Assembly (NCBI RefSeq): GCF_026723765.1
Contig: NZ_CP113524.1
Location: forward strand, 2,527,001 to 2,591,000
Reading direction: 5' to 3'
From: Lacrimispora xylanolytica
Lineage (GTDB): Bacteria; Bacillota; Clostridia; Lachnospirales; Lachnospiraceae
DNA length: 64,000 nt
Within the stretch, counting starts at the first letter, position 1. The number at the start of each line of letters is the position of its first letter. This document shows positions 9,296 through 18,559 of this stretch, piece by piece. Under the pieces are notes generated by a model that ran no database searches, was not told the origin of the DNA, and saw nothing but the letters and a program-made list of their open reading frames with translations. A program made the translations under genes and the position numbers.

Positions 9296-11209
9296 TTACT
9301 GATTTTTTTTGATGGCAATGACCGACTTCTCAAGAGTAGCCCCTTTTCCTGTAATCCCGGAAACCTGCTGAAATACCGGAGTATTGCTTACGATAATCGG
9401 AACAATGGTATCATAGCCTTCTTTTTTTAATGCATCAATATCAAAGGACAGAATTTTAGTTCCCTTTTTAATATGACTGCCTTCTTCTACAAACTTCTCA
9501 AAATGCTTTCCTTCTAACTGAACGGTGTTAATTCCAACATGGATAATCATCTCTACCCCATTATCCAGCATAAGACCAAGTGCATGAAGGGTTGGATAGA
9601 TTAAGGTCACAGTACAGTCTTCCGGAGCCACTACCTCTCCTTTTTCCGGAATAATAGCAATTCCATTTCCTAATGCCATAGAGGAAAATACTTCATCATT
9701 TACTTTCGTCATGGAAACAGCTTCACCTTCAATGGGTGAATATATGAATAAATCAGCTTCTGATGGATCGAATTCCGTATTCTTTGTTTCGACTGTTGTC
9801 TTTGATTCTGGTGTCTGGGCCACTGCTGTTGCTTCTGTTTTCTTTTTCTTATCTCCCATTTCATCAAAGCCAAACAGGTAAGTAAGTATCATGGCGCCAA
9901 AGAAGGATACGCCTACTCCGACCAGATAATAAACAAATGGTTTCATACCAAAGGCCGCATACGTTGCAAAGGTAAGAATTCCGTTATTTGCAAAGGAATC
10001 GCCATATACACCGCCAACGCCCATGATAGCTCCGCCAATGGCACCGCAAATGATAGCATAAATCATCGGTCTTTTTAAACGAAGGTTACAACCATAAATG
10101 GCAGGTTCCGTAATACCACATACGGAAGCAGATATTGCTGCTGATGCTGCTACCGTCTTTAAATCTTTATTCCTTGTTTTTAACATAACACCCAGAGCTG
10201 CTCCACCTTGTGAGAAGTTGGCTGCGCCTGCGAAAGCAAGAAGGTTCTGGTGACCGAACTGAGCTACATCGTTAATACCAATTGGAAGAAGTGCTCTATG
10301 CGCACCGAATATAACAAACACGCACCACATACCGCCGATAAAGGCACCGCAGATGGCCGGGCTTAAATTCATCATACCAGTATAAACAAAGGTGATTGCG
10401 TTACCGATGTAGATACCAATGGGACCAAATACCATAAAGGTTGCCGGAAGCATCACAAGGAGTGACAGACCAGGAACCAGAATGATTTTTAAGACTTCTG
10501 GAATTACTTTTTCTAAAAATTTCTGCACATAGGAAAGAATGAAAACTCCAATGATAATCGGAATAACAGAGGAAGCATAGCTTGCTTTGGTGATGGTAAC
10601 ACCAAACATGCTCACTACATCTTTCCCAGTCATCAGCGCTACGACTGACGGATAACACATGGTACCACCAAGTGCCATTGCAATAAATTCATTTGCCTTA
10701 AATACCTTGGCACTGGTATATGCTAAAATAACAGGCATGAAATAGAATAAGGCATCCGTACCAGCCATAATCAGCGTGTATGTCTGATTTACCGTAATAT
10801 CCACACCTTGCTTCGCTGCCAGAATCTTTGCAATGGTAAGGAATCCCTTTAAAAGACCGGAAGCTGCAATCGCAGGAACCATAGGGGTAAACATAGCAGA
10901 AACTGCAATCAGAATGCGGTTCCAGATGGATACCTTCTCTTCGCTGATCTCTGTTGTTTCATCTATGGATATCATAGGAACCATGGCATCATAAACCTGG
11001 TTTACCTTGGTTCCCAGCACTACCTGGAACTGTCCTCCGCTCTCTACAACAGAGATGACACCTTCCAGATGTTCGATGGTTTCTTTATTTGCTCTTTTTG
11101 AATCCTTTAATTGAAATCTTAATCTTGTAAAGCAATGGGTCAGTCCTTTTACGTTACCAGAACCGCCAACATTTGTTAAGATATCTTTCGCTATTTGATT
11201 ATAATTCAT
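9296..11209 (-). CDS. PTS beta-glucoside transporter, EIIBCA
   Basis: 637 residues with domain order B-C-A. EIIB: NVGGSGNVKGLTHCFTRLRF has the phospho-Cys (~residue 27 of the chosen start). EIIC: about ten membrane segments with GITEPAIYG. EIIA: IHVGINTVQLEG contains the phospho-His, preceded by a Thr/Glu-rich linker around residues 455-480. ATG 11209 (MNYNQIAKDILTN) is the start, with AAAGGGG 9 bases upstream. The longer in-frame extension runs into the terminator leader and is not coding. First gene of the operon controlled by the RAT/antiterminator pair. Confidence 0.93.
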   Translation of the reverse strand: MNYNQIAKDILTNVGGSGNVKGLTHCFTRLRFQLKDSKRANKETIEHLEGVISVVESGGQFQVVLGTKVNQVYDAMVPMISIDETTEISEEKVSIWNRILIAVSAMFTPMVPAIAASGLLKGFLTIAKILAAKQGVDITVNQTYTLIMAGTDALFYFMPVILAYTSAKVFKANEFIAMALGGTMCYPSVVALMTGKDVVSMFGVTITKASYASSVIPIIIGVFILSYVQKFLEKVIPEVLKIILVPGLSLLVMLPATFMVFGPIGIYIGNAITFVYTGMMNLSPAICGAFIGGMWCVFVIFGAHRALLPIGINDVAQFGHQNLLAFAGAANFSQGGAALGVMLKTRNKDLKTVAASAAISASVCGITEPAIYGCNLRLKRPMIYAIICGAIGGAIMGVGGVYGDSFANNGILTFATYAAFGMKPFVYYLVGVGVSFFGAMILTYLFGFDEMGDKKKKTEATAVAQTPESKTTVETKNTEFDPSEADLFIYSPIEGEAVSMTKVNDEVFSSMALGNGIAIIPEKGEVVAPEDCTVTLIYPTLHALGLMLDNGVEMIIHVGINTVQLEGKHFEKFVEEGSHIKKGTKILSFDIDALKKEGYDTIVPIIVSNTPVFQQVSGITGKGATLEKSVIAIKKNQ

Positions 11210-11261
11210 ATACAAAACCCCTTTCAAGTATTTTCTTATCTCCTCATCCGGCCGGAATGAC

Positions 11262-11342
11262 AAAATAAAAAGACCCAATTAAACGAACTCTTCATAAGAC
11301 AAAATACCCCATCCGTCTTATAACCATTCGTCTAATCCGATC
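11262..11342 (-). terminator. Antitermination-controlled leader terminator of the beta-glucoside operon
   Basis: On the minus strand, arm GATCGGATTAGACGAA (11342-11327) pairs with TTCGTTTAATTGGGTC (11287-11272), 15 of 16 positions counting G-U, followed by TTTTTATTTT. The first four bases of the stem overlap the 3' end of the RAT, so RAT formation and the terminator are mutually exclusive. Confidence 0.85.
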
Positions 11343-11367
11343 TTGCCTGCATTACCAGTAACACGTC
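11339..11367 (-). promoter_or_regulatory. RAT (ribonucleic antiterminator) site for the BglG-type protein
   Basis: Minus strand GTGTTACTGGTAATGCAGGC followed by AAGATC matches the licT/bglG RAT pattern (GTTACTG ... GCAGGCAA). It lies immediately upstream of and overlaps the leader terminator. Confidence 0.88.
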
Positions 11368-11405
11368 TTCATATTCATTTATTTAGTTGTTCTCAACTTA
11401 AGCAT

Positions 11406-11434
11406 AATATATCACTATTTTTTTAATCGCGCAA
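11406..11434 (-). promoter_or_regulatory. Promoter of the beta-glucoside operon
   Basis: Minus-strand TTGCGC, 17-base spacer, TATATT, about 40 bases upstream of the RAT. Confidence 0.6.
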
Positions 11435-11578
11435 TATCCTTTTTTGTTTTTCTGCATTTAATACAATCTTACTATGTATTTTTTGTCGAAAGTAGACAAA
11501 TGACAGGAATCTGTTTCACATTCCTGTGGGAATGCCTAAATGCACTCCCACAGTCTGCTTTATTTATCAACCTCCTGG

Positions 11579-13177
11579 TTACTTGCCATTTTCTTTTTTA
11601 TATTCATCCATATCTTTTTGGAACGCTGATTTCACTTTGTCATATCCTGCATCCTTAATCTTTCTCCTCATTTCATCAATGGCTTCCCGGGGATTGTCAT
11701 ATTTTCCATAGGCAAGCTGAGGAAGATATTCTGATAAAACATTGGCAATGGCGGCCTGTTCCGCTTCCACCTCATGTTTGTTCAGGATTAAGTTCTCAAA
11801 TTCATAGGTATAAGCAATTTCATTGAGATTCTCAATCATTTCCTTTGTACCGCTCCAATTGAAGCTGTTTTCCAGCTCCAGGTCATCGTTTCGTCCGCAC
11901 CAGAAATTAGAATCCAGTTTATCCGTACTCTGGTCCCAGCCTTCCGGGTAAGCAAGCTTATTATCTGAAGTAATGATATAATCTGTCCCCTCGATTCCGT
12001 AATTGATATACCGGTAACAGGTTTCATCATTGCGAAGAAGATCATATACCATAAGGGCTCTTTCGGGGTGTTTGGAATTAGCACTAATGGCCGCTGCTCC
12101 GTGAGTTTTTAATGGCTTTGCTATGTTTTTATTTTCCTGGCCCCAGGGATACATCTTTGCATCAGAACCCGGCTGCTTCTTATCCATATTAGGCTTTATC
12201 TGTGAGTAATAGGTCTGGCTGTGATGTTGATCGCTTCCACTGGTTCCTGCATACATCTCTTCTCTGGAATCCCCGTCAAAATTAAGGACATCCTCTCGCC
12301 AGACACCGATTTCATTCCATTGTTTCATCAGCTCGGCTGCTTCATAGATAACATTTGACTCCATATACGGGGAATAGATGGTATAGGGATCCGAAGCGCT
12401 GGTAAACCAGAATTCATAGTTACCCGCGTTACAGCCTACCATGACCCGGCTGTCTGTATTGGACTGTATGAACCCTCCGAGTACACCTCCGGAGTTATTT
12501 TTCCCAGCCACATCCCAGGGAATTACACCTTCTTTATTTTCTTTAACATACTGAAAATAGGTGGTCAGATCATTAAATTTAGTCACAGTTCCATTTAAAA
12601 GACCTGCCTCTTTGGCCCAGTCTCCGCGGTAGAACATCCCGTGATTGGTATACTGAGTGTAATGATCTTCCGGGATAAAATAAATCTCACCCTTATATTT
12701 GCAAATATTCCAGTTACCAGAAGCATCAACCTGACTCCAGGTCTTAGGCGCATAAGTTTTTAACATTTCTTCGGATAAGGGAAGAAATGCTCCCTTCTCC
12801 ACATTTTCCCAGCCGTACAGCCAGTCAGTAGCCGTCGTGATAATATCCATGGAGCTGTCCCCGCTTAGGAGCTGGACATTGTACTGGGTCTGCCAGTCTG
12901 CCCATTCTACATAGGTAAGCTTTAATTCTGCATTGACCTTTTCCGTAAGAACCTGATTTAATTCCTTAAGCATTGCCTCACACCTGCCATTGCTTGGCTT
13001 ATCTCCAAGTACCAGCATGTTGATTACCTCGTGACTGGAGGTATCTACACTTCCGTCCCCCTTTTTCGGCGATGTGTTTTTTGAGACTCCCTCCCCCTTA
13101 CAGCCTGCAAGACCTACGGCCATAACAGCAGACAGTATGACTGCCATTGCAGACGCTACAAAACCATGTTTTCTCAT
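11579..13177 (-). CDS. Extracellular solute-binding lipoprotein (LipO/AlgQ-like, oligosaccharide ABC importer)
   Basis: About 532 residues. The hydrophobic leader ends in the lipobox VGLAGC, so the mature protein is anchored at the outer face of the membrane by a lipidated Cys. The body (~500 residues) is a large bi-lobed substrate-binding protein of the kind paired with LplB/LplC permeases. ATG 13177 (MRKHGFVASA) is chosen because GGAGG lies 6 bases upstream, while ATG 13195 lacks an SD. It is the third gene of a permease-permease-binding protein unit. No ATPase gene is present, as is usual for this class, which shares a global MsmX-like ATPase. Substrate unknown. Confidence 0.87.
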   Translation of the reverse strand: MRKHGFVASAMAVILSAVMAVGLAGCKGEGVSKNTSPKKGDGSVDTSSHEVINMLVLGDKPSNGRCEAMLKELNQVLTEKVNAELKLTYVEWADWQTQYNVQLLSGDSSMDIITTATDWLYGWENVEKGAFLPLSEEMLKTYAPKTWSQVDASGNWNICKYKGEIYFIPEDHYTQYTNHGMFYRGDWAKEAGLLNGTVTKFNDLTTYFQYVKENKEGVIPWDVAGKNNSGGVLGGFIQSNTDSRVMVGCNAGNYEFWFTSASDPYTIYSPYMESNVIYEAAELMKQWNEIGVWREDVLNFDGDSREEMYAGTSGSDQHHSQTYYSQIKPNMDKKQPGSDAKMYPWGQENKNIAKPLKTHGAAAISANSKHPERALMVYDLLRNDETCYRYINYGIEGTDYIITSDNKLAYPEGWDQSTDKLDSNFWCGRNDDLELENSFNWSGTKEMIENLNEIAYTYEFENLILNKHEVEAEQAAIANVLSEYLPQLAYGKYDNPREAIDEMRRKIKDAGYDKVKSAFQKDMDEYKKENGK

Positions 13178-13232
13178 GACACTCCTCCATTTCATACTTT
13201 TTATATAGGAATCTTAAGAAAGAAACTCCCTC

Positions 13233-14132
13233 TCACCCCTTAACTGCTCCAATGGCAATACCCGATATAAAATACCGTTGGACAAACGGATACATAAATA
13301 TAATAGGACCTGTTGCAATAACGGCCGTCGCCATTTTCAGTGTATTAGAGGGCAATGCTGTTATGGAAACATTGGCTCCGGCCACTGAAGATTTTAATGC
13401 ATTTGCCATGTTTATTACGTTATACAGATAATACTGCAGGGGCTTATAGGTGACGGAGGACCCCAGATAAAGGGAGGATAAGTACCATTCATTCCAATAA
13501 CCAAGGGCGAGAAACAGACCTACCGTAGCAAGCGCCGGCTTTAACATGGGAAATATAAGGGTGGCAAAGATCGTAAAATCACCAGCACCATCTATTTTTC
13601 CAGACTCCGTGATTTCATAGGGCACGGATTTGGCAAAGTTTTTCATGAGAATTATGAGCCAGGGAGTCATAAGAAGCTGCAGGAATACAGCAAGGTAACT
13701 TCCCTTTAAATTCAGATATCTGGAAACCCAGATATAGGTGGGGGCCATTCCTGCGGAAAACAAGGTTGTAAAATAGATAAAGAAGGAAAGTATATTGCGA
13801 AACGGGAAATCCTGCCGCTGCAGGGCGTACCCCGTCATGGCTATAAGAAACAGGCCAAGCATGGTTCCGCAGACTGTCATGAGGATGGTAACGCCATAGG
13901 AACCAAGTATCATTTTAGGATACCGGAATACCCACTGGTATGCAGTCAGTGTAAGTCCTCTGGGAAGCAGACCAAACCCCTGCCTGCTGATTACGCTTTC
14001 CGTGCTTAAAGATGCAGAGAGAATCAGTATAAAAGGGAGAAGGCATACCATGGTAAATAACACCACGACCGCATAGGAGATACCCTTTATGAAAAGATTT
14101 GTTTTACATTCTTTTATTTTCTTTTTCTTCAT
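13233..14132 (-). CDS. Carbohydrate ABC transporter permease, LplC/MalG type
   Basis: About 299 residues with six membrane segments. The EAA loop, which contacts the ATPase, is the segment EITESGKIDGAGDFTIFATL (residues ~190-210). Start at ATG 14132 (MKKKKIKECK), preceded by GGGGGGAAAG; the ORF upstream of it overlaps the preceding permease. It pairs with the next permease upstream and the lipoprotein downstream to import an oligosaccharide. Confidence 0.88.
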   Translation of the reverse strand: MKKKKIKECKTNLFIKGISYAVVVLFTMVCLLPFILILSASLSTESVISRQGFGLLPRGLTLTAYQWVFRYPKMILGSYGVTILMTVCGTMLGLFLIAMTGYALQRQDFPFRNILSFFIYFTTLFSAGMAPTYIWVSRYLNLKGSYLAVFLQLLMTPWLIILMKNFAKSVPYEITESGKIDGAGDFTIFATLIFPMLKPALATVGLFLALGYWNEWYLSSLYLGSSVTYKPLQYYLYNVINMANALKSSVAGANVSITALPSNTLKMATAVIATGPIIFMYPFVQRYFISGIAIGAVKG

Positions 14133-14145
14133 TTCTTTCCCCCCT

Positions 14146-15099
14146 CTAAAACAGAGCGTAATCCGGATCAATCTTCTTTACAACCCAGTTGCTGAACATG
14201 ACCAGAGCAAACCCAAACAGTGACTGATATAACCCCACTGCTGATGAAGTGGAGAAATTGTTCTGTGACATCATCATCCGGTATACTGCTGTTTCAATGA
14301 TGTCCGTGGTGGGAAACAGCTGTGAATTCGCCCCCACCAGGTTCCAGAAGAGACCAAAATTCCCCTTCATAATTCCTCCCAGTGCAAACAGCAGTAAGAT
14401 AATAAACGTGGGTTTCAGGCTGGGGAGAATGATGTAGCGGATTTTCTGCCAGCTGTTAGCCCCATCCACTTGGGCAGCTTCTACGATCCCAGCCTCTATT
14501 CCGCAAATAGCCGCAAAATAAACCACAGACCCATATCCGGTCTGCTGCCACATCTGGCAGAAAACTACAATAAACGGCCATATTCCTGCCATACTGTAGA
14601 TTTTGACCGGATTTCCTCCAGTCTCCCGCAAGAGTGTATTAAGGGCACCTGTATCATAATTTAAGATGTTAAACATGATCGCCCCAATAAGAACAACCGA
14701 GATAAAATAAGGCAGAAACATAATTGTCTGAGATACTTTTCTGAACCATCTGCTGTTAATTTCGTTGAGCATAATGGCCAGGGCAATCTGAAGTACATTT
14801 CCAAGAAGTATAAAAACAAGATTATAGAGGATGGTGTTTCTGGTAAGCAGACTTAGCTGGCCTGATTTTATAAGGAATTCAAAGTTTTTCAATCCAACAA
14901 ATGGACTGCCGAAGATGCCATCCCTGAAATTGTAGTTGGTAAACGCTATGTACACACCAGGAAGAGGACAATAATTAAATACGATAAAAAAAGCCACTGC
15001 CGGAAGACACATTAACAGCAATGTCCGGTTATTCCTCACCTTTCTGCGAAAACTCCCTATCCCATGATGGGTTGATACTGCTTTACGTTCCGTATCCAT
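14146..15099 (-). CDS. ABC transporter permease, LplB type
   Basis: About 317 residues with six membrane segments and an EAA loop (IVEAAQVDGANSWQKIRYI). The N-terminal FIVFNYCPLPGVYIAFTNY segment is typical of LplB/YtcP-type permeases that work with large lipoprotein receptors. ATG 15099 (MDTERKAVSTH) is chosen because GGAGG lies 6 bases upstream; ATG 15105 would sit on the SD. It is the first gene of the importer operon and divergent from the WYL regulator. Confidence 0.88.
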   Translation of the reverse strand: MDTERKAVSTHHGIGSFRRKVRNNRTLLLMCLPAVAFFIVFNYCPLPGVYIAFTNYNFRDGIFGSPFVGLKNFEFLIKSGQLSLLTRNTILYNLVFILLGNVLQIALAIMLNEINSRWFRKVSQTIMFLPYFISVVLIGAIMFNILNYDTGALNTLLRETGGNPVKIYSMAGIWPFIVVFCQMWQQTGYGSVVYFAAICGIEAGIVEAAQVDGANSWQKIRYIILPSLKPTFIILLLFALGGIMKGNFGLFWNLVGANSQLFPTTDIIETAVYRMMMSQNNFSTSSAVGLYQSLFGFALVMFSNWVVKKIDPDYALF

Positions 15100-15330
15100 A
15101 CACATCCTCCTTTCCAATACTGGTTGCAAAATGAACCGTTTTTACGTTACAGCCCTTTCTCATGAAACCGTCTTACTCCCATGTATATTCAGGAACGGCC
15201 TGTGAAATGCGTTTGTCCACCCTTTTTCACAATCACTGATACTCCTTCTATTCTATAAAAATCTGTAGTATACTAGAAAAAGGTTGCAAAATATGACACT
15301 TTTAACATGTAACGAGGAAATGGGGAATTT

Positions 15331-16266
15331 ATGAATAAATCAGAACGTTTAAGCGATATGATTATGTTTTTAAAAGACAAAAGCGCCTTTCGTCTAAAAG
15401 ATATTATGGAACGCTTTGAAATATCCAAAAGTACCGCACTCAGGGACGTGCAATCTTTAGAGAGAATGGGATTGCCCATCTATTCCAAGCAAGGCAGAAA
15501 TGGTCATTATGGAATCCTTAAAAATCGGCTGCTGTCTCCCATTTTATTCACAATGGACGAGGTTTTCGCTTTATATTTCTCCATGCTAACATTAGAAGCC
15601 TATGAAAGCACTCCTTTTCATTTAAGCGTAGAGCAGTTAAAAACAAAATTCGAAACATGTATATCTTCTGATAACATCTCATTGCTGCACCGCATGGAAC
15701 AGGTTTTTTGTTTGGGTTCCATCAGACATTTTAATCATTGCCATTTTTTAAAGGATATTCTTCAATATGCTATAGAGGAAAAAGTTTGTGAAGTGGTTTA
15801 CAGAAAGAAAGATATGGATCGCAGCTATGTGGTACAGTTTTTTGATATTACCTCAGCCTATGGTCAATGGTATGCCACAGGGTACAACTTTGGGACCCAT
15901 GCACCTCAGGTATTTCGATGTGACAAGGTTACAGAATTAAAAGAAAGTTTTTTATATCAGGCTAAACCTTTGGAGGAATTTCAAAGAAAGGCAGATCATT
16001 TATATAAGAAACCAGGTGCAATCGAATTCGAGGTAGCTATTTCTAATAAGGGAGCAGACTTATTTTACAAGGAACATTATCCATCTATGGAGCTGTTCCT
16101 GGAAAATGGTCAATATATGATCCGGGGGTTTTATAATCCTGGAGAAGAATCCTTTATTGCTCATTATCTCACGTCCTATGGAGAGAACATTGAATCTATA
16201 AAACCTGATGCCCTTAAGAAACTGATGGTAGAGCAATTGGAATCTTTGATCCGACACTTGCATTAA
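15331..16266 (+). CDS. HTH and WYL-domain transcriptional regulator (YafY type)
   Basis: 311 residues. Residues 1-60 form a DeoR-like winged HTH (FRLKDIMERFEISKSTALRDVQSLERMG). The middle and C-terminal parts match the WYL ligand-sensing module of YafY-type regulators, with the YxxGYNFGTHAPQVFRCDKV region (shown as TGYNFGTHAPQVFRCDKV) at ~183-200. It is divergent from the ABC importer, with 231 bases between, and is its likely regulator. The ligand is unknown. The SD is weak (GAGGAAATGGGG upstream). Confidence 0.82.
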   Translation: MNKSERLSDMIMFLKDKSAFRLKDIMERFEISKSTALRDVQSLERMGLPIYSKQGRNGHYGILKNRLLSPILFTMDEVFALYFSMLTLEAYESTPFHLSVEQLKTKFETCISSDNISLLHRMEQVFCLGSIRHFNHCHFLKDILQYAIEEKVCEVVYRKKDMDRSYVVQFFDITSAYGQWYATGYNFGTHAPQVFRCDKVTELKESFLYQAKPLEEFQRKADHLYKKPGAIEFEVAISNKGADLFYKEHYPSMELFLENGQYMIRGFYNPGEESFIAHYLTSYGENIESIKPDALKKLMVEQLESLIRHLH

Positions 16267-16300
16267 CTGACTTTTTCATGATGACCATTCATTTAAAGAA

Positions 16301-16331
16301 CGCCGGCATAGAAATCATCCTTATGCCGGCG
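16301..16331. terminator. Hairpin between convergent regulators
   Basis: Perfect CGCCGGCATA/TATGCCGGCG inverted repeat with an 11-base loop between convergent WYL and AraC genes. There is no strong T-run, so factor-independent termination is plausible but unproven. Confidence 0.55.
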
Positions 16332-16370
16332 CTCATCCTGCAGTTAGTAAGAAGCAGAATTTGTTTGTAT

Positions 16371-17261
16371 TTATTTTTTCTTAATGGGAATCCACAATTC
16401 GCAAAAAAGTTCTGGTTCCTTCTGGCCATAGTAAACTTCAAAATCTGTATCGTCCGTATGGGTATAACCGGATTGAGGCAGAAACTCTTTAAAGAAGCGG
16501 CTCCAGGTCTCACTGATACAATTACCGCTGTCTCCGTAACATTTAAATACCACATATTCCGTGGGTTCTACATCCCAAAGCTTAAAGCCCTGTTTTTTTA
16601 AGGCTATCTCATCTCCAATCACAGTTTCACTGTCAATTAATACTCCTATGCCATAATCAAAGGTTGCTTCCTGCTCTTTGGTAGGACTGCAAAGTCCATA
16701 TAAATCCTTTTTTCCCGCTGGCCGCATTCCAATGAGCTGGTTTATGATTCCATCTTTACGGCATTCTCCCCAAAACAGTGGAATATCCTGATTGCTCTCC
16801 TCATTAATGATCTCATTTCGAAACGCCTTCACCTTTGTGATAAATGTTCTCTTACCCACTTCTTCTACTCTGTAATCCATCGTTCTACCACCTTCCAATA
16901 TAATCTTAATAACTAAGGCCTGAAACAAGGAAAGCTGAGTCCCTTTTACTTTAGCAAGCTTTGGAGAAACTCCATGAAACCTGGAAAATGCTTTGGAAAA
17001 GCTCTCCGGCGTTTCATAGCCGTATTTATAGGCAGCATCAATGATTTTTATATCCGTTAGCTGCAGCTCCTGTCCTGCCAGAGATAACCTTCGATTTCGT
17101 ATATATTCGTTTGCTGTAATTCCTGCCATCAGGCTGAACGTCCTGTGAAAATTATAACAAGACATGTGCACCTGTTTGGCTGCATCTTCATAATTGATGT
17201 TCTCCAAAAGATGTTCTTCCATATAGTCAATTGCTGTTTGTAAAAGAGTTACCCATTCCAT
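16371..17261 (-). CDS. AraC family regulator with GyrI-like effector-binding domain
   Basis: About 296 residues from ATG 17261 (MEWVTLLQTAIDYMEEHL), supported by AAGGAGG 9 bases upstream. N-terminal double HTH (residues ~1-105) includes DAAKQVHMSCYNFHRTFS and YKYGYETPESFSKAFSRFHG. The C-terminal ~150 residues match the GyrI-like/effector-binding fold used by Rob, BmrR-type and similar regulators to bind amphipathic drugs (YGIGVLIDSE, LWDVEPTEYVVFKCYG). Divergent from a second AraC-GyrI gene; ligand and targets unknown. Confidence 0.85.
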   Translation of the reverse strand: MEWVTLLQTAIDYMEEHLLENINYEDAAKQVHMSCYNFHRTFSLMAGITANEYIRNRRLSLAGQELQLTDIKIIDAAYKYGYETPESFSKAFSRFHGVSPKLAKVKGTQLSLFQALVIKIILEGGRTMDYRVEEVGKRTFITKVKAFRNEIINEESNQDIPLFWGECRKDGIINQLIGMRPAGKKDLYGLCSPTKEQEATFDYGIGVLIDSETVIGDEIALKKQGFKLWDVEPTEYVVFKCYGDSGNCISETWSRFFKEFLPQSGYTHTDDTDFEVYYGQKEPELFCELWIPIKKK

Positions 17262-17515
17262 GTTCACTGCCCTCCTTGTATGGAATATTATAGATGATTT
17301 CAATCACACTTTCCTGTTGCGGCTTGCTTTCTTCTGTCCGTTTTCATGGATTACAGGTTCTGTTATTGATATGCTTCTTATTATACCATGCTCAATACTG
17401 CATGAAAATAATAGTTTTCCAATCGCTCATATGATAAACTGGAATCAAATTAGCAAGAATAGTCGAGAAGTTTTCTTTTGCTGCTGTTATGATTGTTACT
17501 GTTAGGAGGGGGAAT

Positions 17516-18391
17516 ATGGAGGAACAGATTTCAGCGGTCAGCCGAATGCAGGATTATATTGAACGCCATTTGAAAGAGAACATTACACTTGCCGACTTGG
17601 CAAATGCATCACACTTTTCTCCTTGGCATTCTCACAGATTATTTTCTCAGTATATCAATATGACACCTGCTGATTATATAAGGCGTCTTCGGCTGTCTAA
17701 GTCAGCGCTTAAACTAAGAGACGAATCATGTAAAATTATTGACGTTGCCCTGGAGCTTGGATTTGGCAGTACCGATGGCTATCAGCGTGCATTTTTACGG
17801 GAATTTGGCTGTAATCCAAGGGAATATGCAAAATCGCCCATACCTCTATACCTTTTCACTCCATACAAAGTTAACGATCAAATGGTTCGAAAGGAGATTA
17901 AAATGGAACGGACTAAAACAGTATTTCTTCAATTGGTTGAAAAACCTGCCAGAAAAGTGATTATCAAACGAGGGGTAAAAGCAGCGGAATATTTTACCTA
18001 CTGCGAAGAAGTTGGATGTGACGTGTGGGGACTGCTCACCAGTATAAAATCCATTAGCAATGAGCCAGTTTGCCTTTGGCTCCCAAATGTTTACCGAAAG
18101 CCAAACACATCAGAATATGTTCAGGGTGTTGAGGTGCCAGTAGACTATGATGGAATGATTCCCGGTGGATTTGATACGATTTTACTGCCAGAAGCAAAAT
18201 ATCTGATGTTTAGGGGGGAGCCCTTTGATGAAAATGATTTTTGCGAAGCGATTAAGGAAGTTCAGGAATCCATGAATCAATATGATCCGTCCTTTATTGG
18301 ATATGTATGGGATGATGAAAATCCCCGTATTCAATTAGAACCACTTGGGGAACGAGGATATATTGAGCTAAGGGCTGTAAAAGATAAATAA
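17516..18391 (+). CDS. AraC family regulator, N-terminal HTH with C-terminal effector-binding domain
   Basis: About 291 residues. ATG 17516 (MEEQISAVSRMQDYIE) is chosen because AGGAGGGGG ends 3-6 bases upstream; the earlier ATG at 17489 precedes the SD. The two HTHs are in residues ~10-110 (LADLANASHFSPWHSHRLFS, ELGFGSTDGYQRAFLREFG). The remaining ~170 residues resemble the GyrI-like domain but include a region (CEEVGCDVWGLLTSI) that is more divergent. It lies divergently 254 bases from the other AraC-GyrI gene. Targets unknown. Confidence 0.83.
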   Translation: MEEQISAVSRMQDYIERHLKENITLADLANASHFSPWHSHRLFSQYINMTPADYIRRLRLSKSALKLRDESCKIIDVALELGFGSTDGYQRAFLREFGCNPREYAKSPIPLYLFTPYKVNDQMVRKEIKMERTKTVFLQLVEKPARKVIIKRGVKAAEYFTYCEEVGCDVWGLLTSIKSISNEPVCLWLPNVYRKPNTSEYVQGVEVPVDYDGMIPGGFDTILLPEAKYLMFRGEPFDENDFCEAIKEVQESMNQYDPSFIGYVWDDENPRIQLEPLGERGYIELRAVKDK

Positions 18392-18436
18392 TGACGCCAT
18401 AAGTGGCACGAGCCTGTCCCTTTGTTATAAAATACT

Positions 18437-18469
18437 TAGGCTGAGTTCTTTCTAATTAGACTCAGCCTA
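18437..18469 (+). terminator. Hairpin after the AraC gene
   Basis: TAGGCTGAGT and ACTCAGCCTA arms around a 13-base loop, 46 bases after the stop codon. The following sequence is not T-rich. Confidence 0.55.
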
Positions 18470-18559
18470 TATCCCATCTATTAAAAGCATCTGTTCTGGT
18501 GTAAATGATGTTTTATAATATTACAAGAATATCATTTGGCGCTTCTTTGCATAGAAGCC

